Positions 12,152-24,944 are shown, counted from the first letter of the stretch. The stretch is DNA of 64,000 nt from Anniella stebbinsi (GCA_029215795.1 JARDYH010000002.1:42640001-42704000); one strand, 5' to 3'. Made by a program: numbers and translations. Notes: generated from the sequence alone by a model not told the origin.

Positions 12152-13417
12152 TACATCTTACACATTCTCTTTTGGAGAACTCTGGTATCACTGGTATATC
12201 CACAGTAATTGTGTATTCTGTGTGAACTATGGAGCTGCCCATAATCCGTGCAGTGTTAGCATTGGCAGTTGTGTATTTTCTGTGCATAATATGCATTTTG
12301 CAATACATAAATACTCCTACATTTATGATAGCCAAGCCCACCTTATTACCCTTAAAATTGATTTTACAAAAACAATGCTTGAAGATTGATTTTTGTAAAT
12401 TATTTTATATCTTTTATTTATTAATTTATTTATCTGATGTTGAGCATATAGAATTCCACCCAGAATTACTTAATTACCGTCAACATTTAAATGGTCTGAT
12501 CCAGTTAAGGTGAAGTATATGGACTTAAGGTGATTCAATCACATTGGTATGTGGGATTCGGTGGGCATACATCCAATTACTGAAAATATTTTGCATTATG
12601 CATTGAGATAGTAATTAAAGCAGCATAAGGAAGGGGAAAATAGATATTCACAGTCTAGCTATACTGATCCAAATAACGCGATAGACTTGTATCAGATGGT
12701 TCTGCTTATCAGCACGGGCTAGCAACACTATTGGGATTTTTAGGATGCTTTTTATCTTCTCGATGTGGTGTCAGGACTCCGACGCTGAGCAGAAACTAGG
12801 ACATTGGCACAGGATGAGAAACCAACTGGATCTGGAAGACCGGTGGTGCAAGTTGTAGAGGTTCTGAACCCAGACTCATGCCCAAGTCTGTCAGCTTGGG
12901 GCTTCTTGAGGTAGTGCTACCAGTAGAACCATTTCATATTTTTATTTTAAGATCATATTCTGAATATGTATAATATTTTAGTATACGGCCCCAAGGAAAA
13001 GGCTAGCTTAATCTAGAAGAATTTACTTTTAACTATAGGAAAGCATCCATTCAGGATATTTATTTTACAAGAGGACAATAACATTAATGCAGAAAAGGCA
13101 TGTTCATATTCTCATCAAAATCACTTATTCTAGATTTTTTTGTACTTTATGTTGACAAAATGTGAAAGGCTTTGTTGGTGGCCTTGTTCAGGACATACTT
13201 AACTGCAGTCATAAAGTTATGAATAAAAGTGAGCATATTACAGAAAGAAGTATTGGAGAGGGGCAATGAATGAGCACATGCTTTTAATGCAGATAGTCTC
13301 TGGTGTTCAGTCGTTGGCATCTCCAGTTGCAGGATCTGTGGTGGAAGAACTGGGAAAGACATCTTCCTCAGAATCATATTATTGCAGGCTTAGCTCCCTA
13401 GCATTCATACATAACAG
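11791..13417. other. Intron with (GA)n microsatellite
   Basis: A perfect (GA)n tract occupies 12104-12146. Long frames through it (11928-12389 plus, 12096-12341 minus) are repeat artefacts. Otherwise nothing is recognised. Confidence 0.55.
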
Positions 13418-13712
13418 TAAGCCATGGTTTATGTAACCATGGTGTCTTGCTTTTGCCTTGAATTGTTTTGCAGACGAACAAACTGTGTCTGGTTTTCCCT
13501 ATTTCTCATTTCTTTCTCCCTCGCCCATTTTGCCAACCTCCAGAGTGGTTTCATTTTCCAGCTGCTCTTGGTGGATGCTTCTGTTTCAGGGCAGACAGCA
13601 GTGCAAACAAACCAGGGATAAGCCATGCTTCTGGGTTCAGACACAACGGCAAGCCAGATTTTAACAAATCACACCATGGCTTAGCATTATGTGTGAACCA
13701 AGCCATCAACTC
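13418..13712. mobile_element. MITE-like element (low-confidence ends)
   Basis: AAGCCATGGTTTATGTAACC at the left faces CCATGGCTTAGCATTATG, then GTGAACCAAGCC at the right, in inverted orientation. About 240 bp of non-coding interior lies between. The motif resembles the AAGCCATGG ends of the element at 41953. The ends are imprecise. Confidence 0.45.
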
Positions 13713-13818
13713 TGAGGATATTTCAGTGCTGTGTCATTACTTCATGTGAACAAATTACCATCTTATCCACACCTCCCTGTTAGTAGCATCAAGCTGGACA
13801 GTTTTTAAAATTAACCTA

Positions 13819-13916
13819 GAGCCTATCTACACTACTGCTTTAAAACAGTTTATAACAGTTTTAAACCAGTTAATAACCGTTTTAAAGCAGTAGTGTAGAT
13901 TGGTTCCTAGCTGCTA
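13819..13916. mobile_element. 98-bp palindromic MITE with 3-bp flank duplication
   Basis: The left arm begins GAGCCTATCTACACTACTGC and the right arm is its inverted copy, ending in GCAGTAGTGTAGATTGGTTC. CTA flanks both sides (13816-13818 and 13917-13919). The terminal motif is shared with the larger palindrome at 45995, so the two are one family. Confidence 0.75.
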
Positions 13917-14479
13917 TTTTTTTTTCAATAGGTGGTTAAGAACCTGAAAGATATGTGCTTTATAGTAATACAGTAACTCTGTCCATTACATCACTTAATT
14001 TATGGCAGTGTTAAACACGAAAATCAATAAGCATTATTTATAAAATGTCAAGTATGTTAATGGTGTGGGTTTAAAAAAAAGATTCACAACTGTTTCAGAA
14101 GGGAGGATTTGATGTAGAGGTGCTTAGGCAGAGCAAAATGAAAATGTGTAGGGAGGTTTTAAATCTGCATGCCTGAGTCATGAGTAGCGTGTGTAGGTAG
14201 CTATTCTTAGACATAAAAATCTTCCTGGACATATTGCCGGATTTTGTTAAGTAGAAGAGGTTATGTACAATATAGCTTAACAGAAGGTTGCTAAGAGTTC
14301 TTGTTAAATTTCTTCGAGCTGAAATTGGAAGCATACAGGTCTGGACATGGCCATTGGTACTCATGAGCCTGAAACCAGGCCATTCTGTTCCATTAATGGA
14401 AGCTTCTCTCTTCACCACTACTCAAAGAGATGAAGAGATTCTATTCAGTGATATCATGTGTATGGAGACTGTAAAAACT

Positions 14480-14708
14480 TACTGGGAGTGGGTCAGAACT
14501 CTTTCCTGGATATGTTGCTTCCACTTCCTGCACATTGGGGCAAAAAGTCCTAATTTCAAATACACAGAGCGGTCTGAGCTCACACAGTGACTGACCAAGA
14601 AAGGGATCTTGGGGTTGTGATGAATAGCTCAATGAAAATGTTGACTCAGTATGCTGTGAAAAAGGCATATTCTGTTTTAGAGTTCATTTGGAAAATAATT
14701 GAAAGTAA
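14480..14708 (+). mobile_element. CR1-like LINE fragment, left part
   Basis: Compared with the longer copy at 19720-19920, this stretch has the same order: CCTAATTTCAAATACA, then GACTGACCAAGAAAGGGATC, then TTGGGGTTGTGATGAATAGC, then AAAAAGGCATATTC. It encodes a decayed CR1 reverse-transcriptase C-terminal region (TDQERDLG motif). It stops at a TAA that is duplicated at 16166-16168, where the same LINE continues. Confidence 0.8.
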
Positions 14709-16165
14709 GGGAGCAATCCTATGACTCCAGACAGAGCGTCCTCCCTCTCCCTTATAACCAGCACAGTTCTCTCCATGCCAGCTATGTCTTGTAAACAGAG
14801 CACGGAAACAGGAAATGGAAGCAATCCCAGGGGCAGGAAAAGGAGGAGACTGGGACATCAGCCATAAGAGGAATCCTATGGCAGCCCCAGCCTCCTTCCC
14901 TCTCCATCCCCAAAGCCTCCACTAGATGGGCAAAATCTCCCATCTAGCTTAAATGCAGATCAGCAGGTGCAATGTGCCTTTTGTTCTGCATAGGATATTC
15001 GTAAGCCACTGTCGTGACTCTGGCTAACTCTCTAAAGTTCTTGCTCACGACTTTAGGTACACTGATACACAACAATAACAGTGAGATTTCTTTTATTGTA
15101 ATCACACGGAATTCAAAGCATAACGGTTTCATTTCTGCAAACACACACTTGAAACTGAAGACGGACCACACAGCTTTCAGGTAGAACGGCTTAATGAGAA
15201 CAGCACTCACTCAGGGACTGACATTTAGAGATTAACTCTAGTCCTTAGAGGGCAGGAGCGGCCACGCTGCACTGGAATCCTCTGGAACATAGAGAGACTC
15301 TAGGATTAGGCCTCCTAACAGTAGTATATCGGTCAACTGGCAACTAAATCTTCACTCAGCCTGTCAGGGAACGCTGAGCTGACCACGGAAGCCAGAAGCC
15401 AGGAAATGAACCTCTTCAACCTAGGGAGCCTTCCCAATTCACGTAGCTTTAGCTCTGAGGAAGGTCTTCTCACAGGTCTCACACACACACGAGTTTCAGA
15501 ACAGCAACGATCAGCTTCTGCCTCCCTCTGCTCGTAACTTTGGCTCCATGGAGGGAGACAGCAAGCTATAGAACACGAATCCAGAACAGTAATCTCAAGT
15601 CCAAATCTATGAAAAGCCACAGTGCACTTTTCATGGCAGAGTTCTTTAGAAGTAACAAGTCTACACAGCAATAGAACATGTACAGAGTGCATCACACAAT
15701 TCCACATCAGATAGTAACTCACAGCAGCAGCAGAGCAGCAAGAGCATAGACGAGATAATTCCTAGCAAAGGAATTACTCTCAGGACAAAGGCAATATAGT
15801 GTGGAGGCTGGGCAATTCTAAGCTACTTTGATAGACAGGGCTTCAGGCCTGTAATTTAAACTCACGTGCCAACAGGGCAGCACGGTTCAACCTCTTCTGA
15901 TGATGCCACAGTGTGAGGAAGATAGCCCCCACCTTTGCAAAGCATAGTTTAATTCCCAGAGAACGTTCAAGGCCTTCGGCCTACCATTTGAGATAAGCAC
16001 ATACCAGAGAAGCAGAGATACATTTTCTCATGACAAATTGCCAAGTCTTCAGTCTACAATTCACAGGGCCAGCCCTCTGAATTGTCTATGAAGCATCTGA
16101 CACCCAACAGCCTCCCATTTTGGAGGCCTACGAGTACCCAGGGCAGATCATATACGATTGCGCCC
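14709..16165. mobile_element. Harbinger-like MITE, interrupted by an LTR
   Basis: The element splits a CR1 copy. Its ends are GGGAGCAATCCTATGA and, inverted at the right, GATTGCGCCC. It is flanked on both sides by TAA (14706-14708, 16166-16168), a TWA-type 3-bp target duplication typical of PIF/Harbinger. Without the LTR inserted at 15010-16109 the element is about 357 bp and non-coding. The sequence of insertion is therefore readable: CR1 first, MITE second, LTR third. Confidence 0.65.
15010..16109 (-). mobile_element. Probable solo LTR (endogenous retrovirus-like)
   Basis: On the minus strand the 1100-bp block starts TGTTGGGTGTCAGATG and ends with CACGACA, the TG...CA ends of an LTR. The flanks are GCCAC and GCCTC, a 5-bp duplication with one mismatch. 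A minus-strand AATAAA near 15092-15097 lies about 85 bp from its 3' end, as expected for the R/U5 boundary. No gag, pol or env is present. The open frame at 15333-15722 on the minus strand is not a recognisable protein. Confidence 0.6.
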
Positions 16166-16385
16166 TAAATCTGTCAATACCATAATTCCTTTATACAAAT
16201 TTGTGGTATGACCACACGTGGAGTACTGTGTACAGTTTTCGTCATCAGACCTCAAAGAGGATATTATAGACCAGGAAAAGGTGCAACTAAAATGAACAAG
16301 GGGTTATAGCAAGTCCCCTATGAGGAAAGGTGACAATATTTGGGGACTTTTAGCTTAGGAAAAGGGTGAGTAGCATGATAAAAAT
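16166..16385 (+). mobile_element. CR1-like LINE fragment, right part
   Basis: Continues the CR1 copy interrupted at 14708: CTTTATACAAATTTGTGG, then GACCACACGTGGAGTACTGT, then AAAATGAACAAGGGG. It matches 19950-20090 of the longer copy, corresponding to the RPHLEYC...KRATRMIKG region. Decayed. Confidence 0.75.
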
Positions 16386-18329
16386 TAGATGAATAAGGTG
16401 ATATGGAACAGGGGTTGTGGGGTTGCCCAGTTCGGCCCATGGAGAATTGTGCACCCTTTGCAGGCCACTCCCCTCCCCAAGCCCTACCCCTACCTGGGGA
16501 GAGGAATCCCCATTTATCCAGTCTGTAATGGAGGGAGTCCAAGCCTCCATGGACTGGAGGTTCCCGACCCCCAGTGTAGAGTTTCAATGTAGGCAGGGAT
16601 GTACTGGGCAGGTGAACCTGTTGTCATTCAGCATACCTTCATCCTGTTTTGTTTTTTACTGATCTTTTAATTAGTGCTACAGTGCTTTTCCAGCTATGAT
16701 GCTTTAGATTAAAGTATTTGTGAAATTGTGCTGAAAGAAAGTGTGTTACAGTGCTACAGCATTATAATGCTAATTTAAAAATTATTTTAACAAATGAACT
16801 CAGCTGCTTTCTAGCCACCACTAGTTTAGCAAAGTGGGTTTTTTTCTAATTAAACTACACTTCTGATCCAAAACAAAAACACTTACGTTTTTTGACATTT
16901 CAGGGGCAGTAATGGGGAGTTGCAGTTAAATGAATAAGCACTTAGTACTAATTAAATAATTTTGTGTTGCTGTTTTTTAAGGGATCGCTTGGAATGGTGA
17001 ATTGGACCTTCTCCACTTAGAGCAGCTGTGTCCCACCCACTGGTTCAGATAGGAGGATGTATACACAGAACAAGCACAATACTCATCCTAGTTTGGAAAA
17101 CAATTCTATTCTGCTTGTAGCTTATAGTGGAAGAGCAGTCATGAGAGGTGCTAGGAGCTGCCTGTCTGGAAGCAGTCAACAGTTTTTAGACTTCATGGAA
17201 GTACTAAAATACTTTTTGTAAGATTTACAAAATCTTTTATTTTCTCTTAGAAGACTGTACTAATGATCCCAAATAACCTTACTGCGGTCTCATTTTCTTC
17301 ATCTTTACACAGCTTGTTAGATCATCTTCTTACACTTTCAATAAAACTCACAATTTCAGAACATATTTTAAACTCATTTATTAAAATGACATGCAAGATT
17401 ACCAAATAGTTGATGACTAAATTAATTTTAATTTGGCAAGTATTGAAAAATATATCATCTGTTTATTTTCATGAAAGAAGTGAACTGCCAATTTTAAGAA
17501 CAAAAACTAGTCTGCCAATTTTCTAGTATAAACTTTTCTTTAAAATGTTTAATCAGTTACAAACTTTAATCATAGCTGAGTAGGCATACTTCATATTAGG
17601 ACATTTCTTGTTGCTGAATTTTTGCAACACCTTCATAAAGGGCAAACTGCACTATTACGTTAAGAGAGAAATCTTCTGTAAAACAAGAAGCAAAAACAAA
17701 CGGAAGCAAACAAAAGGGCAGATGATAGATGCTCTTAAGACTTATAGTGATTTTATTATCTTGTTAATGCCAGAGCGGGTAGCCTTTAAGGCAGGGATGG
17801 TTCCCCATCTAGCTCAGGGAATCTCCAGAGGTAACAGTGGAGATGTGTTGGGCAGGGGACTCCTTGACGGTATTGCACTGGGAGGATGACCAGTTTGTGT
17901 GCCATGTGCCACCCTCATGGAACAACGTGCTCCATGTGAATCCAGGGACTTGGCTATACTATGTCTTCTGCTGCCAGGGACTATGTAGTGCAGATGAAAT
18001 GTCCTTGATGGCAGCTGGAGCAGGTGCTTTGCACAAGCTTTCCTCAGCTGGAGAAAGCCCACAAACAATGAAGCCTATCCCTTGTCAAAATGCTGGTTGG
18101 AGCTCCAGCCATAGCTTCAGCTGGGGACTGGGTCATGTTAAACCCCTGATGGTTTCGGGAGGGCATGGCTATGTTCCTGAATGTCATCCAGTCCATGAAA
18201 GCCTGGGTCAAAAATCATTTGGCCCTACCTCACCCAAAAGTGTTCTCCACCTCTGCTTTAAGTGAAATAGCCACTGGCATATACCTTCTGGAGACAGAAG
18301 GAAACTGAGAAGGCTGTATGTGTAGTCTG
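16386..18329. other. Intron, no recognised gene
   Basis: Overlapping frames occur on both strands at 16318-16662, a C-rich stretch, and again at 17814-18265. None shows a domain, and the overlap on both strands argues against coding. The rest is AT-rich unique sequence. Confidence 0.5.
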
Positions 18330-20565
18330 CTGTCTAACCTAGTTGTGCGTATTGGTAATAAAGGCAGAAAGGTCCTAGGCAACTTGCTATAGGGGACACC
18401 CGGGGGAAAGCTGTCAGGAGCTGGGAAGCATCCCTAGGGGATGCAAATGTTTCAGATTGTCCAAATGTAGAAGGGGAGGAAATGGGCCATGAGCTTATGG
18501 TTAAACTTGATAGCAAGTCAATGAGGACTAAGTGCCGTAGCAGAAGATGTATACTTCAGAGACATCTGGGACGGGACACTGAATCAGTGTTTCTTTGCAA
18601 ATTCTAGAAGCCTCCAAGCCAAAGTGGGAGAGTTGGAGTGCCTGGTTTTAAAGAAGAACCTAGATATAGCGGGGATTACAGAAACATGGTGGAATGGAGA
18701 GGACCAGTGAGATATGGTCATCTCTAGATATAAACTTTATATGAAGGACAGGGAAGGGTGTATCTAGGTGGTATTGCTTTGTTCATCAAAGAGGGCATAG
18801 TGTCGAGCAGACTAGAAAATCTAAAAGGGGTAGATTCTTCCACAGAAGCACTGTGGAAGACAATACCCAATTCTTAATTTAATATTGGGAACATGCTATA
18901 GTCCCCCAGACCAGAACATTCAGGGTCAGCTTGAGATGGAAACAAGATCAGGGAGGCCTCCTTTGATTACCCATTCATTGCCTGGATAAATGCATGTTCC
19001 AGTCATGACAAAGAGGTTAAATTTCTCAATGCCCTAAATAATTGTGCCCTAGAAGACTTGGTCATGGAACCAGCCAGAGGGGAGGAGACCATGGATTTAA
19101 TTCTAAATTGTGTCACCCAGGGAGTAGTATAAGATGTTAAAAAGGGATCCAGGGGTGATCTGGAAAATTCAGGACAATTAGCTGAATGGGTAAATTGGTT
19201 GAAAGTATTATTATCAATAAAATTAGTATGCATATAGGCCCTGCTGAAAAAGAATAAAAAAGAATCAATATGGCTTCCGTAAAGGTAAGTCCTGTCTCAC
19301 TAACCTTTTAGAGTGTCAATAAACATGTGCACAGGGGTGATCTGGTCGACACTGTTTACTTGGGATTCCAAAAGACTTTTGAGAAGTCCCTCACCAAAGA
19401 CTTCTGCACAAACTTAGCGGTCATGGAATAAGAGAAAAGGGCCTCCTATGGATTAGTAACTGGTTTAAGAACAGGAAGCAGAGAGTAGGAATAAACAGTA
19501 AATTCTCCCAATGGAAGGATGTAAACAGTGGGGTCGCTCAGAGATCTCTATTGGGGCCAATGCTTTTCGACTTTGATCTAGAATTAGGAATGAGCAGTGA
19601 AGGGGCCATGTTTGTTGATGGCACCAAATTATTCAGGGTGGTTTAAACAAAACAAGTTTGCGAGGAGCTCCAAAACAGGTTTGCTAGGAGAATGGGCATC
19701 CAAATGGAAAATGCAGTTCACTGTAAGCAAGTGTAAAGTGATGTACATGGGGGTGAAAAATCCCAATTTCAAGTATAAACTGATGGGATCTTAGCCAGCA
19801 ATGACTGACCAAGAAAGAGATCTTGGGATTGTGGTGGACAGCTCGATAAAAATGTCAACCCAGTGTGCAGTAGCTATGAAAAAGGCAAATTCCATGTAAG
19901 GTATAATTAGAAAAGGAATTGAAAATAAAACTGCTAAGATCATACTCTCCTTATACAAATATATTGTGTGACCACACTTAGAATAATGTGTAATTGCACC
20001 TAAAAAGTGCAGAAAAGCTAGAATGATCAAGGGGATGGAACAATTCTCCCATGAGGACAGTTTGTTGCAGTTGGGATTGTTTAGCTTAGAAAAAGGTGAG
20101 TAAGTGGGGAATTGATAGAGGTGTAGAAAATGTCTTTAGGGTGTGGAGAAAGTGGATAGGAAGACTTTTTCTTCCCTCTCATAATGCTAGAGCCCTAAGT
20201 CATCCCATGAAACTGATTGGTGGGAGATTCAGGAGAGATAAAAGGAAGTGCATAGTTAAACTATGGAATTCACTTCTACAGGAAGTAGTGACGGCCACCA
20301 GTTTGGCTGGTTTTAAAAGGGGATTGGACAAATTCATGGAAGATAAGGCTATCGATGACTACAGTCTTGATGGCTATGTGCTACCTCCAGTGTCAGAGGC
20401 AATATGCCTATGTACACCAGTTGCTGGGCAACATGGGTGGGAAATGCTGTTGTCCTGCTTATGGGTTTCCCATGGACTTCTGATTAGCGACTGGGTGAAC
20501 AGAGTGCTGGACTAGATGGACCCTTGGTTTGATCCAGCATGTCTCTTCTTATATTCTTATGTACT
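18330..20565 (+). mobile_element. CR1-like LINE, long degraded copy
   Basis: In order, the plus strand shows an endonuclease-domain remnant at 18590-18715 (ANSRSLQAKVGELECL, then LDIAGITETWW), RT remnants at 19255-19310 (NQYGFRKGKSCLTNLLEC) and 19335-19400 (GDLVDTVYLGFQK), and a C-terminal RT segment at 19680-19990 (WKMQFTVSKCKVMYMG, then TDQERDLGIVVD). A 3' region ends at about 20565 with the common tail GGACTAGATGGACCCTTGG and ATCCAGCATG. Numerous stops and frameshifts make it dead. Other copies of its 3' end are at 46835-47365 and 47853-47957. Confidence 0.85.
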
Positions 20566-22507
20566 TCCTATAGTTGTATATGGGGTGGGAAGGGGGCTGG
20601 CTTACTGTTACCATCTGGTTCCCCTGGCCCAGGTCAGAACTAACTGAATATAGTTCAGTGTTCGCTTATTCCTTTTACCATTTTCCTAGGTTGACTGTGC
20701 TCTTTGCTGTCATGTTTGTTTCTATACAGAGGCTATTTACTTGTAAAAATATGGGACATGTGAATAATTGTCAGTGGCAGCAATGAAGTAAGGACTAGGG
20801 AGCACTGTGGGGCAGGGGAAAGCCAGGGATTTGTATTGAAGATCTGTATCAGCTCAAGCCTATTATATTGTCTTAATAGGAGAATAATTTGGGAAAGGAA
20901 GAATGGCCAATGCTTCATAAGGTCATAGGAAGACTGTGCTACAAGAAATAGCACAGTCTTTTGGAAAATAATCAAGTAGCATTTATCTAGTTCACAAAAT
21001 GCTATGCCATAATAAATATGGTAGTCTTTATGATGTTGCAAGACTCTTTACCTTTTCTACAACATACTAACATGACTGCCCCTATGGAACACATATATAA
21101 AACCAAAAATACTTCTGGCTCAGTTGGTGAACTTCAGAGTGGCTGGCAGTGTGTGTGTGTGTGTGTAAGAGAGAGTGAGGAAATAAAGGGTCTTCCTGTG
21201 TCTATGGCAGCTCCTGATATATTTGACTTTATTTGATATAATCCAGTAATATTAGTCTAGTGAAGAAATGTATAGAGTAGAACATTTCGTATGATTTCTT
21301 GCTAGCCTTGCTTCCCTAGGTGCAGCAATCTCTGCTGGGAATGCATCTCTATTTTAATCATTCTAGTAAAGTGTAGAGCATCTTCTTAAACATTGGGGAT
21401 AGGCCATAGCTTTGATGTAGAATAAATGTTTTGCATGATCAAGATCTCAGGATCAATCCTCAGCAATTCCAGTTAAAAGACTGCTGCTCAGTTATAAGAC
21501 AGCTTCATATTTTCAATATGTCCATTAAAAAGACAGCGTTCTAGCGAAATAATTTCCTTCCGAGTGCATCTTCCACAAGCAGGGCTCTTAAATTTTGCAT
21601 GATTAGTCCTTGACTTTGTAAACGTTGTGCTTAGTTATTCTCCAAAGTAAGCATCCTAAATTGTTGTTCACTATCCTTATGATGTTCAGTATAGAACGAA
21701 TTGTCACCCTCTTCTATTGAGGATTCAGTTCTTGCAAACTGAAACAGTTCTGCATCAATTCCTCAGTAAACATATACCAAGGCACAAAACAGCAAGCATG
21801 CAGAGTACTGTTGTTAGAAGCTCTTGATTCAAAAGAGAGGAGGAGAAATTTGCTAACAAGGTAAAATTGTAATTAAGAATGTGCTTATGAAGAGCATAAC
21901 ATACATTTTCTCATACTGTATTTTTCCAATTCCCATTGCAGAAGGTTTTAATTCTGCTATTTCTTTTTCTTTGATGACTGAAATAATGGAAGTCCCTGTA
22001 TTCCTTTTCAAACACAAATGATTGAATGCCCTACTGCTATGCTGGGGTTGAAAATGCAACATTCTCTTCCTAGTAAACAATAAGGCAGTCTAATTTCTTG
22101 TAAGTGAGGAATTTGCTTTCTGCTCATAGTGATAATGCTACTTTAAAGTACAGTGGCTTTATTGATGGTGTATTTTTATATATATAGTACCTGTTGTTTG
22201 GAAATGTTTTCTGAAATGGGAATGCATAAACAAGAATGACCCTGGTTGGGCTCTTGCAGTCTTATTCACCCACTTTAGCAATCATACTGAACTCAACATG
22301 GTAGTACTGACTTTATCTCTGTCTTGGTCTGTAAGTGATGTTGTTTGAATCTCTACAATGACTAAAAACTCTATTGCTTTTTAAAATCCCAGTCGAGCAC
22401 AGTTTCTTAAGCATACCTCTCACATGGGTTAAGTATGTTTTCGAGTGTTGTGTTGGGTGAAACTTTGGGAACATACCTGCAGAGGGCTTTTTTGGTGATC
22501 AGACCCA
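20566..22507. other. Intron with short repeats
   Basis: Contains a perfect 12-bp hairpin (20930-20941 with 20949-20960, arm AAGACTGTGCTA) and a (GT)n tract at 21148-21166. It also has a plus-strand tRNA-SINE-like remnant at about 21415-21500 (TTTGCATGATCAAGATCTC, CTCAGCAATTCCAG). No exon was recognised. Confidence 0.5.
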
Positions 22508-22666
22508 GGGCAGTATCCAGTGCTGCTACTCTGCTTATGCCATTAATGTAGCATTAGCACAAGTGTCCTCTAGCGCACCAACATATGGTATTGCCTTGCA
22601 CGAGAAGTCACCCATGCAAGTGCTATGGAAACAGCGTAAGCAGAGTGGCAGATTGGATACTGCCCC
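22508..22666. mobile_element. MITE, 159 bp, GGGCAGTATCC termini
   Basis: The left end is GGGCAGTATCCAGTGCTGC and the right end, inverted, is GGATACTGCCCC. The inverted similarity extends about 35 bp inward (CTCTGCTTATGCC against its inverse). The same family occurs at 62930-63132. Non-coding. Confidence 0.75.
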
Positions 22667-24715
22667 AGGACCTAACTTTAGCACCCCAAACTGTAGCATA
22701 GGACTTGTTTTACCCTATATGTCCATCTTTCTCCTCTCTGAGAACTTGGAAGATCAAATGCAGAGGAGGATAGGGCTCCTGAATCTTAGTTATTAGAGAA
22801 GAGAATAATTGTACTTTCAGAAATCCCCTCATTTCCACTACTATTAAAGGCAAAGGAACTTGGTAGAGGTCCCTACTCTATTTTTTTCACTTCTATTTCT
22901 CTTTTTCACTTTATGTTTCAAACTAAAAACAAAAGAAGAAAATGGTGGTGTCATTAATACAAGGCTCTTGCCCATCCACAGAAGACCGAAGTTCTAAAAC
23001 ACATTGTATATTCTTCTCTACCTTTCTTTTTACATGGGACAGTGTCGGGTTGGGACTCAAGAAGTGGCTTTCAAGCAGATGAGCCACTAGGGAAAATTCA
23101 AGGAACAAAAATATGGGGTTTTATCTAATTCCGGCCATCTGCTGGGAGAATGGAAACCACTGGCAGAATGGATTTTCCCTCTCCCTTGCAGACTCCCACA
23201 TCTTCCAAAATCTACTCCAGAGGATTGTGTGGTCCTCTCGGACAGATTGGGAGGGAGTGAAGAGGGCTGCAGCGGGGTAGGAGAGAAGTGCAAATCCTGT
23301 TGCTCAAGGAGAAATCCGCTCAAGCAATCTTGGATTTAACCCATTGCTCTGTTGGGCTTTTTTTTTTTTAAAGAAAGATTCTGATATTCTCCATTAATAA
23401 AAAGTTGATAGACCAGAATATTTGTTTTGTGACGTGAATATTTTGATGTGAATTGAATTTGCTGTTTGAAATTTGTCAATACAACCCCTTTGGCCACAGT
23501 TTACAGATGTGGAGCAATTTGAGAGCGTTCTGTTTTAATTGCATGCCCACTATCCTCTTCTGAAAGATTCAGTGAAAAAAAGTTTCTTTGTTTTTTCTCC
23601 TCTTCTTACGTTGAAGAATGACTGAGGTCTCAGGTGGTATCTAAAAAAATATTCATGCACAAACGTTTCTGCTGCCCTTGATAAAAGTCTTGACATCCCT
23701 CTATGAATGATTTTCATCAAAGCTACATCATACAAACTGGATGTGGCAGAGGATGTTCTGGGCAACAATCCCTTTCCACTGTAGGAGAAATGGAGAGGCC
23801 ATAAATGCTGTGATGGATGCTCCAAGGCAGTTTAATGTAGCACTGGAGAAAATAGAAGCCATTACTACTGGAGGAGCTCCAGTTATGACAGGGAAAATAA
23901 ATGGTGCTGTTACAGGAAATGTACCGACAACAAAATACCTGGTGTTTGGGGGAAGGGAAGTAAAACACACAATACCAGCTATCCAGAACTAATTACCTTG
24001 CTGTATCCATTACCCAAAAGTGACATTCGTTGTTAATTGAAATTTGACGTGGATAATATTTCAAGTATTATTTTAGGCATTATCTCACTGGGTGCTCATT
24101 CCTTAAAGTTACATAACCTAATCTGAAAGTTCTGATTTGTCATTGGTGGAACTTCAGCACAATTTGCTTTCTCGTGGGGTGAAAATAGTGTTTCATATTT
24201 TTTATGTTGAGATCTAGTGGAAATGACACTTTATTTAATTAAAACATAAACGAAGGATAAGGGACTTGAAACCAGAAAGATCTGTCTTCATTGAATGCTG
24301 CTGTTGCATATGCTGCCGAAAAAAACTTACCTATAATATATTGCTTTTTTAGGCCCTCAAGTTGCCAGTGTAGGGCTGCATTCCTATTTTCAGACTGCAA
24401 AAGAAGAATTTGTTTTTATATCACAGCTGTTACCTGCCTGTCTTCTCTCTATGAATTGCTCCATAGAAGAAGATAAAATAGATTATCATTAGGTTCAGTG
24501 TGTCATTAAAAATTGCTAAGGTCTCTTAAACAGGATAATTAAGCAGACATTTCTGTCTGAAAATCCATGAAAACCGCAAATGATAGTGGGGATGGGAATC
24601 ATTGTGCCAAGTAGGTTGGTCACAATGTAGAGATGTTCTGATAGGCCTTTGTTTCATGTCAATGTCAATGACATTGTCATTTTCACTTTTTGATGCTTTA
24701 TTCCTGTCCAGAAGT
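22667..24715. other. Intron, no recognised gene; one unexplained open frame
   Basis: A plus-strand frame at 23741-23992 (83 codons, containing EKIEAITTGGAPVMTGKI) and overlapping minus-strand frames at 23723-23970 are more protein-like than their surroundings. No family was recognised, and no splice sites or start context support an exon. It could be a retro-pseudogene fragment or chance. Confidence 0.4.
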
Positions 24716-24757
24716 TTCCTTCCTTCCTTCCTTCCTTCCTTCCTTCCTTCCTTCCTT
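24716..24757. repeat. (TTCC)n microsatellite
   Basis: About ten TTCC units lie 20 bp upstream of the left end of the DIRS element. Frames translating as poly-SFLP or EGRK here are artefacts of the repeat. Confidence 0.95.
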
Positions 24758-24777
24758 TCTGCTCCTGAAAATATCCA

Positions 24778-24944
24778 TTCTTCTTCATGGTCTCTGTGCA
24801 TGACACACATGGGCCTGCTGCGCCTGCGTGAAGGCTCGATCGGGAAACTTCCATAGCTATTAATTAAGTGTCAGCGGGAACCCCTCCCCCATTGCCCAGT
24901 GCACATGCGTGGAAGGGTTCCCGCCCGATACCTCAGTTCTTCTT
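24778..24944 (+). repeat. DIRS left inverted terminal repeat
   Basis: The block at 24811-24944 (TCGATCGGGAAACTTCCATA, then CCCCTCCCCCATTGCCCAGT) is the reverse complement of 30464-30600 with only scattered differences. The outermost 35 bp instead pair with the internal complementary region. High similarity of the two ITRs suggests the insertion is not ancient. Confidence 0.9.

Noticed and set aside
11928..12389. 153-codon frame with an acidic-basic repeat
   Set aside because: It passes through a pure (GA)n microsatellite, and nothing else supports coding.
15333..15722. 129-codon minus-strand frame as a retroviral protein
   Set aside because: It lies wholly inside the LTR-like block and has no recognisable domain.
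16318..16662. Four overlapping frames on both strands near 16.4 kb
   Set aside because: Mutually overlapping frames in a C-rich stretch without domains or splice context.
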